Source of the DNA: Microvirga lenta
GTDB lineage: Bacteria > Pseudomonadota > Alphaproteobacteria > Rhizobiales > Beijerinckiaceae
NCBI RefSeq assembly: GCF_020532555.1
Contig: NZ_JAJBBR010000001.1
Coordinates: 434,001-498,000, forward strand
Reading direction: 5' to 3'
Length of the DNA: 64,000 nucleotides
Of this stretch, positions 17,900-26,374 are shown piece after piece. The number at the start of each line of letters is the position of its first letter. Position 1 is the first letter of the stretch. The notes beneath the pieces are model-generated. The model was not told the DNA's origin. It saw only the letters and a list, made by a program, of their open reading frames with translations, and did not search any database. The position numbers and the translations under genes are program-made.

Positions 17900-18904
17900 A
17901 TGCACGCACATCACCACCAAGCAGGCCATTCCCACCACGACCATGCCCATCAGGCCGGGCATGGCCGCGCCTTCGTCATCGGGATCGTTCTCAATCTCGG
18001 CTTCGTCATTATCGAAGCCGTCTATGGGTTCCTCGCGGATTCCATGGCGCTCCTGTCGGATGCGGGCCATAACCTGAGCGATGTGCTCGGCCTCGCCATC
18101 GCCTGGGGCGCGGCCTTGCTCACCAAGCGCAGCCCGACCGAGAGATTCACGTATGGATTGCGTTCGAGCTCGATCCTCGCGGCTCTCTTCAACGCGCTCC
18201 TGCTCCTGGTCGCGGTCGGCGGCATCGTCTGGGAATCCATCAGCCGCCTGATGAACCCTGCTCCTGTCGCGGCCTTCACGGTCATGATCGTGGCCGGCAT
18301 CGGGATCATCGTGAACGGCTTCACCGCCTTTCTTTTCATGCGCGGCAGCCACCAGGATCTCAACATCCGCGGCGCCTTCCTGCACATGGTGGCCGACGCG
18401 GCGGTTTCGCTGGGCGTCGTGCTTGCCGGTGCGGCGATCCTGTGGACCGAAGCGACCTGGATCGACCCCGTCCTCAGCCTCGTCATCGCCGGCGTCATCG
18501 TCTGGAGCACCTGGGATCTGCTGCGCCAGTCCCTGACGCTGTCGCTCCATGGAGTGCCGCAGGGCATTGGCGTGGCCGAGGTTCGGCGGTTCCTGGCCGA
18601 ACTCCCGGGCGTCGCCCGCGTGCACCACCTGCACATCTGGGCCATGAGCACGACCGAGACCGCCCTGACGGTGCACCTGGCCATGCCCGGTGGCCACCCC
18701 GGAGACCGTTTCCTGGCCGACGTGCAGCGGGAGTTGCAGGAGCATTTCGGCATCGGGCACGCGACGATCCAGATCGAAATCCATGCCTCCGGCGGGTCCT
18801 TGCATGGCCCGGAATGCCCGCCCAGGCCCCATGCGCACGATGATGAGGGGCACGCCCATGAGGGACACCCCCACGGCGAGCAGGGGTCGCCACTGCGGCC
18901 GTAA
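17900..18904 (+). CDS. CDF family cation efflux transporter (Zn/Co/Cd type)
   Basis: 334 residues. The N-terminus is strongly histidine-rich (MHAHHHQAGHSHHDHAHQAG), and the C-terminus again has HAHDDEGHAHEGHPHGE; both probably bind metal in the cytoplasm. Six membrane helices carry the two transport sites: DSMALLSDAGHNLSDVLG in helix 2 and HMVADAAVSLG in helix 5, the HxxxD pattern of zinc exporters. The C-terminal domain (about 215-300) is the CDF dimerisation fold. The ATG used begins 17 nt after yejF. Substrate is probably zinc or a similar divalent ion; no regulator is adjacent. Confidence 0.92.
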   Translation: MHAHHHQAGHSHHDHAHQAGHGRAFVIGIVLNLGFVIIEAVYGFLADSMALLSDAGHNLSDVLGLAIAWGAALLTKRSPTERFTYGLRSSSILAALFNALLLLVAVGGIVWESISRLMNPAPVAAFTVMIVAGIGIIVNGFTAFLFMRGSHQDLNIRGAFLHMVADAAVSLGVVLAGAAILWTEATWIDPVLSLVIAGVIVWSTWDLLRQSLTLSLHGVPQGIGVAEVRRFLAELPGVARVHHLHIWAMSTTETALTVHLAMPGGHPGDRFLADVQRELQEHFGIGHATIQIEIHASGGSLHGPECPPRPHAHDDEGHAHEGHPHGEQGSPLRP

Positions 18905-18946
18905 TGCAGTATCGGTCGTGACTCCCTGACCCGAAGGACAGACACC

Positions 18947-20167
18947 ATGCCCCGCGCCCTTCTCATCGTGCTCGATTCCGTCGGCATCGGCGGAGCGCAG
19001 GACGCTGCCGCCTATGGCGATGCGGGCGCCGATACGGTCGGGCACATTGCGGAGGCCTGCGCCACGGGCCGCGGCGACCGGGCGGGCCTGCGCCAGGGTC
19101 CGCTCCATCTGCCCCATATGGCGGCGCTCGGCCTCGGCCTCGCCTGCGAGGCGTCCACGGGCAGGATCCCGCCCAATCTGGAGCCGAAGGGCCCCTTGAA
19201 GGGCGCCTGGGGCTACGGCATCGAGACCTCGAAAGGCAAGGACACACCCTCGGGTCACTGGGAGATCGCAGGCGTGCCGGTCGCCTTCGACTGGGGCTAC
19301 TTCCCGAACACCGTTCCGTCCTTTCCGAAGGAGCTGACGGATGCGCTGATCGAACGGGGCAAGCTTCCCGGAATTCTCGGCGACAAGCACGCGTCGGGCA
19401 CGGAGATCATCGACGAGTTCGGCGCCGAGCACATGCGGACGGGAAAGCCGATCTGCTACACCTCCGTCGACAGCGTGCTGCAGATCGCCGCCCATGAGGA
19501 AACCTTCGGGCTGGAGCGGCTCTACGACCTCTGCCGCATCGGGCGCGAGCTCTGCGACCGGTACAAGATCGGCCGGGTCATCGCCCGCCCCTTCGTCGGC
19601 TCGCCCGAGGAGGGCTTCAGGCGCACGGGCAACCGCAAGGATTTCGCCACCCCTCCCCCATCCGACACCATTCTCGACACGCTGGCGAAGGCGGGCCGCC
19701 CGGTCGTCACCGTCGGCAAGATCGGCGACATCTTCGCCCACCGCGGCACAGGGCGGGAAATCAAGCCCAACGGCAACGACGCCTGCCTGTCGGCCGCCAT
19801 CGACGCCATGCGGGGTCTGGGCGACGGCGGCTTCGTCTTCGCCAATCTGGTCGATTTCGACAGCGAGTACGGCCACCGCCGCGACATTCCCGGCTATGCG
19901 GCGGCGCTGGAGGCCTTCGACCGGCGCGTTCCGGAGATCGAGGCCGTCCTCGAACCGGGCGATCTCGTCATCATCGCCGCCGATCACGGCAACGATCCCT
20001 CCTGGCAGGGCACGGACCACACGCGGGAGAACATCCCGATCCTGTGCTTCGGGCCGGAGGTCGAGCCGGCCGCCATCGGCAAGCGCAGCAGCTTCGCCGA
20101 TATCGGAGCCAGTGTGCTGGCCCATCTCGATGTCGGCCATGCGGGAAAAGGCCGATCCTGGCTCTAG
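18947..20167 (+). CDS. deoB: Phosphopentomutase
   Basis: 406 residues, full length for DeoB. It interconverts (deoxy)ribose 1- and 5-phosphate, linking nucleoside phosphorolysis to the pentose pathway. Metal-binding motifs of the alkaline-phosphatase superfamily are visible: [15 protein letters not shown] at the start, [14 protein letters not shown] around the phosphorylated residue, and [18 protein letters not shown] near the C-terminus. It lies immediately upstream of the URC uracil-degradation genes, and about 8 kb from deoA, deoC and punA on the opposite strand, whose products supply its substrates. Confidence 0.96.
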   Translation: MPRALLIVLDSVGIGGAQDAAAYGDAGADTVGHIAEACATGRGDRAGLRQGPLHLPHMAALGLGLACEASTGRIPPNLEPKGPLKGAWGYGIETSKGKDTPSGHWEIAGVPVAFDWGYFPNTVPSFPKELTDALIERGKLPGILGDKHASGTEIIDEFGAEHMRTGKPICYTSVDSVLQIAAHEETFGLERLYDLCRIGRELCDRYKIGRVIARPFVGSPEEGFRRTGNRKDFATPPPSDTILDTLAKAGRPVVTVGKIGDIFAHRGTGREIKPNGNDACLSAAIDAMRGLGDGGFVFANLVDFDSEYGHRRDIPGYAAALEAFDRRVPEIEAVLEPGDLVIIAADHGNDPSWQGTDHTRENIPILCFGPEVEPAAIGKRSSFADIGASVLAHLDVGHAGKGRSWL

Positions 20168-20234
20168 ACGCCCGGCGTGGACCGGGGGTCATTGACGCGC
20201 CCGCAACTTTGGATCAGATTCCCATAGATCGTAA

Positions 20235-20268
20235 GGAGACTCTCCGGACGGTCCATGGGGAGTCTTCC
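20235..20268 (+). other. Stem-loop in the leader of the URC operon
   Basis: GGAGACTCTCC pairs with GGGGAGTCTTCC downstream across an 11-nt loop, with one G-U pair and one bulged T. It lies 25 nt upstream of the URC1-type gene and has no T-tract. It may be part of the 5' leader, but no known riboswitch is recognised. Confidence 0.35.
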
Positions 20269-20292
20269 CGTTCACGCGTGGAAGATGATTTT

Positions 20293-21555
20293 ATGAGCTC
20301 ACCCAACCGCTCGACCCATATCCGGCTTACGTCCCACCCGGAGCCTTCAGCCGCCACAAGCCGCCATCCGATCAAGTGGGGAGCCGAAAATCCGAGGGAG
20401 CGCGGCCCCATCATCGGGTCGGTGACCAATCCCGCAGACCGTAACGTGATCGGGGCCCATGGCGGCTCCTATTCGCTCTACAGGGCCCTTGCGATCTCCG
20501 CCCGCGCCCTCAATCCCGTGGCGCGGCCCGATCTGCACAACACCCACCCCACCACGGAGATCGGCCCCCATCCGCAATGGTTCGAGCCCGGCAAGATCGT
20601 CTCCCTGGATCCCTGGGGGCACATGGTCGGGCAGGTCTTCAAGGACGAGATTGCGGGAGGCGTCGACATCCGCCCCACCATCGCGGTCACCAAGGCGCGC
20701 CTCAACATGCCGGAGATCCTCTCCGCCATGGGCTCCAGCCGCCTGAAGGCCGACGGTGGCGTCCTGCATGAATCGGGCGACATCTCCGTCACGAAGGTGG
20801 CGGTCGATCCGGTCTGGTACCTGCCCGGCATCGCGGCTCGGTTCGGCTGCTCCGAGGGCGAGTTGCGGCGCACCCTGTTCGAGCAGACGGGCGGCATGTT
20901 CCCGGAGCTCGTCACGCGCCCGGACATGAGCGTCTTCCTGCCGCCGATCGGCAACACCACCGTCTACATCATCGGCGACGTGGCGGGCCTGAGCGATCCG
21001 AAGCGCAGGATCGCCTGCCGCGTGCACGACGAGTGCAACGGGTCGGACGTGTTCGGCTCCGACATCTGCACCTGCCGTCCCTATCTGGTCCACGGCATCG
21101 AGGAATGCGTGCGCGAGGCCCAGTCCGGCGGCGTCGGCGTCATCGCCTATAACCGCAAGGAAGGGCGGGCGCTCGGCGAGGTCACGAAGTTCCTCGTCTA
21201 CAATGCCCGCAAACGGCAGGAGGGTGGCGATTCCGCAACCACCTATTTCGAGCGTACCGAGTGCGTGGCCGGGGTGCAGGACGCGCGCTTCCAGCAGCTC
21301 ATGCCCGACGTGCTGCACTGGCTCGGCATCCGCCGCATCGACCGGCTCATGTCCATGTCGAACATGAAGTACGACGCCATCACGGGTTCCGGAATCGAGG
21401 TGGTGGAGCGTGTCCCCATCCCGCCCGAGCTGGTGCCTCCGGATGCGCAGGTGGAGCTGGAGGCGAAGAAGGCGGCCGGCTACTACACTCCCGACGGCGC
21501 GCCCGATGCCTCGGAACTCGACAAGGTGAAGGGCCGCGACCTCGAGCGCTTCTAG
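20293..21555 (+). CDS. URC1-type GTP cyclohydrolase II homologue (uracil catabolism)
   Basis: 420 residues, twice the length of RibA. The C-terminal part (about 235-385) is a GTP cyclohydrolase II fold: RVHDECNGSDVFGSDICTC supplies the three zinc cysteines C248, C259 and C261, and NRKEGRALG (287-295) corresponds to the RibA RQEGRGIG motif. The N-terminal 230 residues (IGAHGGSYSLYRAL, HNTHPTTEIGPHPQW) have no counterpart in RibA. This architecture, followed by a DUF1688 gene and upp, matches URC1 of the URC pathway, in which a UMP-level pyrimidine ring is opened instead of GTP. The riboflavin enzyme is the alternative, but no rib genes are near. The ATG used gives the family N-terminus. Confidence 0.85.
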   Translation: MSSPNRSTHIRLTSHPEPSAATSRHPIKWGAENPRERGPIIGSVTNPADRNVIGAHGGSYSLYRALAISARALNPVARPDLHNTHPTTEIGPHPQWFEPGKIVSLDPWGHMVGQVFKDEIAGGVDIRPTIAVTKARLNMPEILSAMGSSRLKADGGVLHESGDISVTKVAVDPVWYLPGIAARFGCSEGELRRTLFEQTGGMFPELVTRPDMSVFLPPIGNTTVYIIGDVAGLSDPKRRIACRVHDECNGSDVFGSDICTCRPYLVHGIEECVREAQSGGVGVIAYNRKEGRALGEVTKFLVYNARKRQEGGDSATTYFERTECVAGVQDARFQQLMPDVLHWLGIRRIDRLMSMSNMKYDAITGSGIEVVERVPIPPELVPPDAQVELEAKKAAGYYTPDGAPDASELDKVKGRDLERF

Positions 21556-21576
21556 CTCTTAACCTTCTCTTCAAAC

Positions 21577-21610
21577 GGCTCCGTGCGAGAGTGCTGCGGA
21601 GCCTCACTCT
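21577..21610 (+). other. Mutually exclusive hairpins / possible pseudoknot between URC1 and URC4 genes
   Basis: GGCTCCG (21577-21583) pairs perfectly with CGGAGCC (21597-21603), while AGAGTG (21588-21593) in its loop pairs with CACTCT (21605-21610). The arms interleave as in an H-type pseudoknot, but the 1-nt last loop is short for a 7-bp stem, so alternation between two hairpins is more realistic. It ends 38 nt before the DUF1688 start and could influence its translation. Confidence 0.35.
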
Positions 21611-21648
21611 ATGCTAACGCTTCTCCTTCGGAAGCATCGGGGCCTTGC

Positions 21649-22902
21649 GTGACGGATCAGCTGAATATTTCCTCGGAAACACAAGCCGCCCGCAGCCTGT
21701 TGTCCGCCGCGGCCGTTCGCGACAGGTCTCACCAGATTCTCCGGCATGGCCTCGACGGCCGCCTCCGGCATTTCAACGTTCATCTCGACCGGCTCGACTC
21801 TTGCGCCGACGAGGTCGTCGCCACGATCCGTGAGGCCTATCCCGCCCTCGAGATCCCCTTCCATGCCCGCTGGCGCCACTTCTCCGCGGGAGGTCACGAC
21901 CGGTGGGACGCGGTGATGCACGGGGCCCCCTGGCCCGACGCCGCCGCCATGGCCCGTTCCGCGTTCGACCTCGCCATCGTCTCGGTGCTGCTCGATGCCG
22001 GTGCCGGCGCGCAGTGGCGCTACGAAGAAGGGCGAACGGGCGAAACCTATATCCGGTCGGAAGGCCTGGCCGTCGCAAGCTTCGACATGTTCATCGGCGG
22101 CGCCTTTTCCAGCCGGCCCGAGGATCCTTTCCGCGTCGATGCGGATGTTCTGCTCACTCTTGCGCCGGACGATCTGGCATCCGGATTTCAGGTGACGCAG
22201 GACAATCCCCTGATCGGAGTCGAGGGCCGGGCTTCCCTGCTCAACCGCCTCGGCCGGGTCGTCGCGACCAATCCGGACATCTTCGGTCAGCATGACGATC
22301 CGCGTCCGGGCGGCCTCTTCGACGTGATTGCGGAGACCGCCGAGGGCGACACGATTCGGGCGACCTCCATTCTGGATGCCCTTCTCGACCATCTCGGCCC
22401 GATCTGGCCCGGCCGCATCACCCTCGGCGGCGTCGACCTCGGCGATACCTGGCGCCATCCGCTGGTCGAGGCGCCCGACGTGACCAAAGGCCTGGTGCCT
22501 TTTCACAAGCTGTCCCAATGGCTGGCCTACTCGCTGATCGAGCCCCTGGAATGGGCGGGCTACACGGTCGTGGAGGTCGATGGCCTCACCGGCCTGCCCG
22601 AATATCGCAACGGCGGCCTCTTCCTCGATTCAGGCGTGCTGGCCTTGAAGGATCCGGCGGATACCGAGCGCTCCCACACCGTCGATTCGACGCTCGTCGT
22701 CGAGTGGCGGGCCTTGACGGTTGCCCTTCTCGACCGCATTGCCGATCCGATCAGGTCCAGGCTGGGCTTCAAGGCGGAGGATTTTCCGCTCGCGAAGGTG
22801 CTCGAAGGCGGCACCTGGGCGACCGGGCGCAGACTGGCCAGGGAGCGGCGCCAGGACGGCTCGCCGCCCCTCACGATCATCAGCGACGGAACGGTGTTTT
22901 AG
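21649..22902 (+). CDS. DUF1688 family protein (URC4/Urg3-like, uracil catabolism)
   Basis: 417 residues from a GTG start; an upstream in-frame GTG at 21583 lies inside a predicted RNA structure and is less likely. DUF1688 signatures include ALLSAA/SLLSAAAVRDRS near the start, WRYEEGRTGETYIRSEGLAVASFDMF, PDIFGQHDDPRPGGLFDV, WHHPL-like DTWRHPL, and VPFHKLSQWLAYSLIEPLEWAG. The family includes fungal URC4, genetically required for growth on uracil as nitrogen source; its biochemical step has not been firmly assigned to my knowledge. The position between the URC1-type gene and upp is the conserved bacterial URC cluster. Confidence 0.88.
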   Translation: MTDQLNISSETQAARSLLSAAAVRDRSHQILRHGLDGRLRHFNVHLDRLDSCADEVVATIREAYPALEIPFHARWRHFSAGGHDRWDAVMHGAPWPDAAAMARSAFDLAIVSVLLDAGAGAQWRYEEGRTGETYIRSEGLAVASFDMFIGGAFSSRPEDPFRVDADVLLTLAPDDLASGFQVTQDNPLIGVEGRASLLNRLGRVVATNPDIFGQHDDPRPGGLFDVIAETAEGDTIRATSILDALLDHLGPIWPGRITLGGVDLGDTWRHPLVEAPDVTKGLVPFHKLSQWLAYSLIEPLEWAGYTVVEVDGLTGLPEYRNGGLFLDSGVLALKDPADTERSHTVDSTLVVEWRALTVALLDRIADPIRSRLGFKAEDFPLAKVLEGGTWATGRRLARERRQDGSPPLTIISDGTVF

Positions 22903-22938
22903 ATGAACCAGCACACGAGCTTCAAAGAGGGAAAGAGC

Positions 22939-23568
22939 ATGCAGGGCGTGACCGTGGTCGATCATCCGCTGGTTCAGCACAAGCTGACGCTGATGCGGGA
23001 CAAGGAGCGTTCCACGAAGGGATTCCGCCAGCTCCTCAACGAGATCGGCATGCTCCTCTGCTATGAGGTGACCCGCGACCTTCCCATGGAGCGGATCGAG
23101 ATCGAAACGCCGATGACCACAATGGAAGGGGCGCAGATCGCCGGCAAGAAGCTGGTCTTCGCGCCGATCCTGCGGGCCGGCGTCGGCTTTCTCGACGGAA
23201 TGCTGACCCTGGTCCCCGCCGCGCGCGTCGCCCATATCGGCCTCTACCGCGACCCGGATTCGCTGCAGGCGGTGGAGTACTACTTCAAGGCGCCCTCCGA
23301 TCTCGCCGACCGCATGGTGCTCGTGCTCGATCCCATGCTCGCCACGGCGAACTCCGCCGTGGCCGCCATCGACCGGCTCAAGGAGCGCGGAGCGAAGGAT
23401 CTGCGTTTCGTGTGCCTGCTCGCAGCCCCCGAAGGCATCGAGAAGCTGCGCGGCGCGCACCCCGACGTCCATATCTGGACGGCCGCCGTCGACAGCCATC
23501 TCAACGATCACGGCTACATCGTTCCGGGCCTCGGCGACGCCGGCGACCGGATGTATGGAACGCGCTGA
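22939..23568 (+). CDS. upp: Uracil phosphoribosyltransferase
   Basis: 209 residues from the ATG preceded by GAGGGA, which matches E. coli Upp in length; an ATG 36 nt upstream, directly after the DUF1688 stop, is the alternative. It makes UMP from uracil and PRPP, the first step of the URC route and of salvage. [14 protein letters not shown] and the uracil-binding [16 protein letters not shown] are intact. The PRPP loop reads DPMLATANS (131-139), so the highly conserved glycines of ATGGS are replaced by Ala-Asn. This departure may mark a URC-specialised enzyme. It is the third gene of the URC cluster. Confidence 0.93.
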   Translation: MQGVTVVDHPLVQHKLTLMRDKERSTKGFRQLLNEIGMLLCYEVTRDLPMERIEIETPMTTMEGAQIAGKKLVFAPILRAGVGFLDGMLTLVPAARVAHIGLYRDPDSLQAVEYYFKAPSDLADRMVLVLDPMLATANSAVAAIDRLKERGAKDLRFVCLLAAPEGIEKLRGAHPDVHIWTAAVDSHLNDHGYIVPGLGDAGDRMYGTR

Positions 23569-23615
23569 ACGCCTGTTCTGTTAAGCCCTCTCTGAAAACC
23601 AGGGGATTGCCGGCC

Positions 23616-24533
23616 TTGCGCTTCATCGTCGCCGATTGGGGAACCACCCGCTTCCGCGGATATCTCATCGAGAACGAGACCATTCTCGACGAGGTCTCCT
23701 CCGACGAGGGAGTGTCCGCCCTGAAGGCGGGAGAGCATCGCGGCGTCTTCCTGCGGCAATGCGGACGCTGGCTCGAAGCAGAGCCCGCGGCGCCGGTTCT
23801 CCTCGTGGGCATGGTCGGAAGCCGCGAAGGCTGGGTCATGGCGCCCTATGCCACCTGCCCCGCAGGCCCGGCGGAAATCGCGCAGGCGATGATCCCCGTG
23901 GATCTGGACGGCGGGCGCAAGGCCCATATCGTGCCCGGCCTCTTCTGCGAACCGGCGCCCGGCGCCTCCGACGTCATGCGCGGAGAGGAAACGCTGGTGC
24001 TCGGCTCCGGCGTGGAGGACGGGATCGTCTGCTCGCCCGGCACCCACCCGAAGTGGATCGAGATGCGGGCGGGACGCGTCCAGCGCTTCGCCACCTACAT
24101 GACGGGCGAGATGTACGCCCTGCTCCGCGAGCATTCCATGATCGGGCGGCCCGCAACGGAGCCCGGCGACCCGAAGGGGTTCGATCTGGGCTTGGATGCG
24201 GCGGCCCGCAACAGCGGCGAGACGGGCGACCGGCGGGTCGGCCTCCTTCACCTGCTCTTCGGCGCCCGCGCGGCCGTGGTGTCCGGGCGCATGGAAACCA
24301 ATCTGCTGGGCCCCTACCTCTCGGGCCTCCTCACGGGGGACGAGATCAACAGTGCCCTGTTCCAGTTCGACAAGCCTGCCTCCGTGACGATCCTGGCCGA
24401 TGCCCCGCGAGCCGACCTCTATGTCCGCGCTCTCGCGCGCCATGGCATCGCGGCGCAGATCCGCGCTCCGAAGCAGGCTCTCATCGCAGGCCTTGCGCGA
24501 ATCGTGCGCCACCATGCGCAGGCCGCAGCATAG
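23616..24533 (+). CDS. dgoK: 2-dehydro-3-deoxygalactonokinase family sugar-acid kinase
   Basis: 305 residues from a TTG start with AGGGGA 9 nt upstream; another TTG three codons earlier is possible. DgoK features are FIVADWGTTRFRGYL at the N-terminus (phosphate loop), VLLVGMVGSREGW, and CSPGTHPKWIEM. Family members phosphorylate 2-keto-3-deoxy-galactonate. No KDPGal aldolase, galactonate dehydratase or transporter is adjacent, so the physiological substrate here is uncertain. It is only 47 nt downstream of upp and could be transcribed with the URC genes. Confidence 0.82.
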   Translation: MRFIVADWGTTRFRGYLIENETILDEVSSDEGVSALKAGEHRGVFLRQCGRWLEAEPAAPVLLVGMVGSREGWVMAPYATCPAGPAEIAQAMIPVDLDGGRKAHIVPGLFCEPAPGASDVMRGEETLVLGSGVEDGIVCSPGTHPKWIEMRAGRVQRFATYMTGEMYALLREHSMIGRPATEPGDPKGFDLGLDAAARNSGETGDRRVGLLHLLFGARAAVVSGRMETNLLGPYLSGLLTGDEINSALFQFDKPASVTILADAPRADLYVRALARHGIAAQIRAPKQALIAGLARIVRHHAQAAA

Positions 24534-24569
24534 ACCCGCCCCTTCGTTCCCCTCGCCGAGATTTCACCG

Positions 24570-25952
24570 ATGCACCACCCCCTTCTCGCCTCCTCGACGG
24601 AAAGTTCGCTGCCGATTTGGCTCGTGAGCGAAGCAACGTGGCCTCAGCTGGCGACCGATCTCCCGGCCGCTGCTCAGAACTTCGCGAAGGCTCAAGGGTT
24701 CGAGGCGAAGGCAGGCAGCCATTGCCTGCTGCCGGATGCGGATGGAGGCCTGCTGGGCGCCGTCTTCGGCCTCGATGGGGACGGTGCCAAGCACCCCAAC
24801 CCCTTCCTCGTCGGCAAGCTGCCCGCTCTGCTTCCGGACGGCGTCTACCGCTTCGAGACCGAAGCACCCGACCCCGCCCTTGCCGCTCTGGCGTGGCTGC
24901 TCGGCTCCTACTCGTTCAATCGCTATCGCAAGCGCCCGGCCAAATCGGCTCGCCTGGTCGTGCCGAGCGGGGTCGATGCGGACGAGGTGTCCCGCATCGC
25001 CGATGCCGTTGCCATGGGCCGGGACCTCGTGAACACGCCGACCAGCGATCTCGGCCCCGACGGGATCGAGGCCGCCGCCCGGAAGCTCGCGGACAAGCAC
25101 GGCGCCGCCTTCAGCAGCATCGTCGGCGACGATCTGCTCAAGCAGAACTTCCCGATGATTCACGCGGTCGGCCGCGCCTCGGCCACGCCGCCGCGCCTCA
25201 TCGACTTCACCTGGGGGCGGGAGGATGCGCCGCGCATCACGCTCGTCGGCAAGGGCGTGGCTTTCGACACCGGCGGCCTCGACATCAAGCCGTCCTCGTC
25301 CATGCTCCTAATGAGGAAGGACATGGGCGGCGCGGCCGCGACGCTCGCTCTGGCCGCCATGATCATGGGCTCCGACCTTCCGGTCCGTCTGCGCGTGCTC
25401 ATCCCTGCCGTCGAGAACTCGATCTCCAGCAACGCCTTCCGTCCCGGCGACATCCTGAACAGCCGCAAGGGCATCACGGTCGAGATCGGCAACACGGATG
25501 CCGAGGGACGCCTCATCCTGGCCGACGCCCTGGCGCTCGCGGACGAGGAGAGCCCCGAGCTGGTCGTGGATTTCGCGACCCTCACGGGCGCGGCGCGCGT
25601 TGCCCTGGGCCCCGAGCTTCCGCCCTTCTTCACGGACGACGATGCGCTGGCGGCGGAGATCGCCGAGTGCGGCATGGCCGTGAACGATCCGGTCTGGCGG
25701 CTTCCCCTCTGGGCGCCGTATCAGAGCCAGCTGGACTCGAAATTCGCCGATATGAACAACACCGGCGGTCCCCTGGCCGGTTCGATCACCGCCGCCCTGT
25801 TCCTCCGCCGCTTCGTGAGCGCGGCGAAGGCCTATGTCCATTTCGACATCTTCGCCTGGAACAGCTCCGCCAAGCCCGCCCGCCCCGAAGGAGGCGAGGT
25901 GCAGGCGGCGCGGCTGATCTATGCCCTGCTCAAGCAGCGATACGGTTCCTAA
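24570..25952 (+). CDS. M17 family leucyl aminopeptidase
   Basis: 460 residues. The C-terminal catalytic domain carries the two-metal site K228, D233, D251, D310 and E312 in VGKGVAFDTGGLDIK, RKDMGG and the signature NTDAEGRLILADAL (R314 is the catalytic arginine). The N-terminal domain (1-150) is the variable regulatory part. It removes N-terminal residues from peptides in the cytoplasm. It matches the M17 subgroup shorter than E. coli PepA. The next genes are a MarR regulator and an NlpC/P60 hydrolase, an arrangement I associate with Rhizobiales. Confidence 0.93.
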   Translation: MHHPLLASSTESSLPIWLVSEATWPQLATDLPAAAQNFAKAQGFEAKAGSHCLLPDADGGLLGAVFGLDGDGAKHPNPFLVGKLPALLPDGVYRFETEAPDPALAALAWLLGSYSFNRYRKRPAKSARLVVPSGVDADEVSRIADAVAMGRDLVNTPTSDLGPDGIEAAARKLADKHGAAFSSIVGDDLLKQNFPMIHAVGRASATPPRLIDFTWGREDAPRITLVGKGVAFDTGGLDIKPSSSMLLMRKDMGGAAATLALAAMIMGSDLPVRLRVLIPAVENSISSNAFRPGDILNSRKGITVEIGNTDAEGRLILADALALADEESPELVVDFATLTGAARVALGPELPPFFTDDDALAAEIAECGMAVNDPVWRLPLWAPYQSQLDSKFADMNNTGGPLAGSITAALFLRRFVSAAKAYVHFDIFAWNSSAKPARPEGGEVQAARLIYALLKQRYGS

Positions 25953-26026
25953 AGCATAGTTCCGAAGAGCGGTTGCACCGCCTGCTCCAGGGCCAATAAT
26001 GCGGGCCCGAAACGAGCGGTGCAGCC

Positions 26027-26374
26027 ATGCCTGTCGAGTTGCGTGCTTTCCAATCCCTCAAGCTCTGGCACGACGTGCATCTCGACCTGGTGCATCAGGG
26101 CGAGGACCTGTCCGCGCGTCAGATGGCCATTCTGCTGACCATCTACCTGGAGACGCCGCCGCACACGGTACGCGGGCTCGCCAAGAAGCTCGGCGTGACC
26201 AAGCCCGTCATCACGCGCGCGCTCGACACCATGGGCAAGCTCGACCTGGTTTCCCGCCGCCGGGATGAGACGGATCGGCGCAATGTCATCATTCAGCGCA
26301 CGGTGGCTGGCGCGTTGGCGGTGGAGCGGTTAGGAGACATTATCACTGCCCGCGCCAAGGAGCTGCCCCTATGA
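26027..26374 (+). CDS. MarR family transcriptional regulator
   Basis: 115 residues, short for the family. The winged helix-turn-helix spans about 35-95: LSARQMAILLTIYLE, then the recognition region VRGLAKKLGVTKPVITRALDTM and the wing LVSRRRDETDRRNVIIQRT. The flanking dimerisation helices are abbreviated. Its stop overlaps the NlpC/P60 start by 4 nt, so the two are co-expressed. It is the only clear DNA-binding transcription regulator in the window. The ligand and targets are unknown. Confidence 0.88.
   Translation: MPVELRAFQSLKLWHDVHLDLVHQGEDLSARQMAILLTIYLETPPHTVRGLAKKLGVTKPVITRALDTMGKLDLVSRRRDETDRRNVIIQRTVAGALAVERLGDIITARAKELPL

Noticed and set aside
20293..21555. Annotation of the GTP-cyclohydrolase-II homologue as riboflavin RibA
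   Set aside because: Length, the extra N-terminal domain and the DUF1688-upp neighbours fit URC1 better; no rib genes are near.
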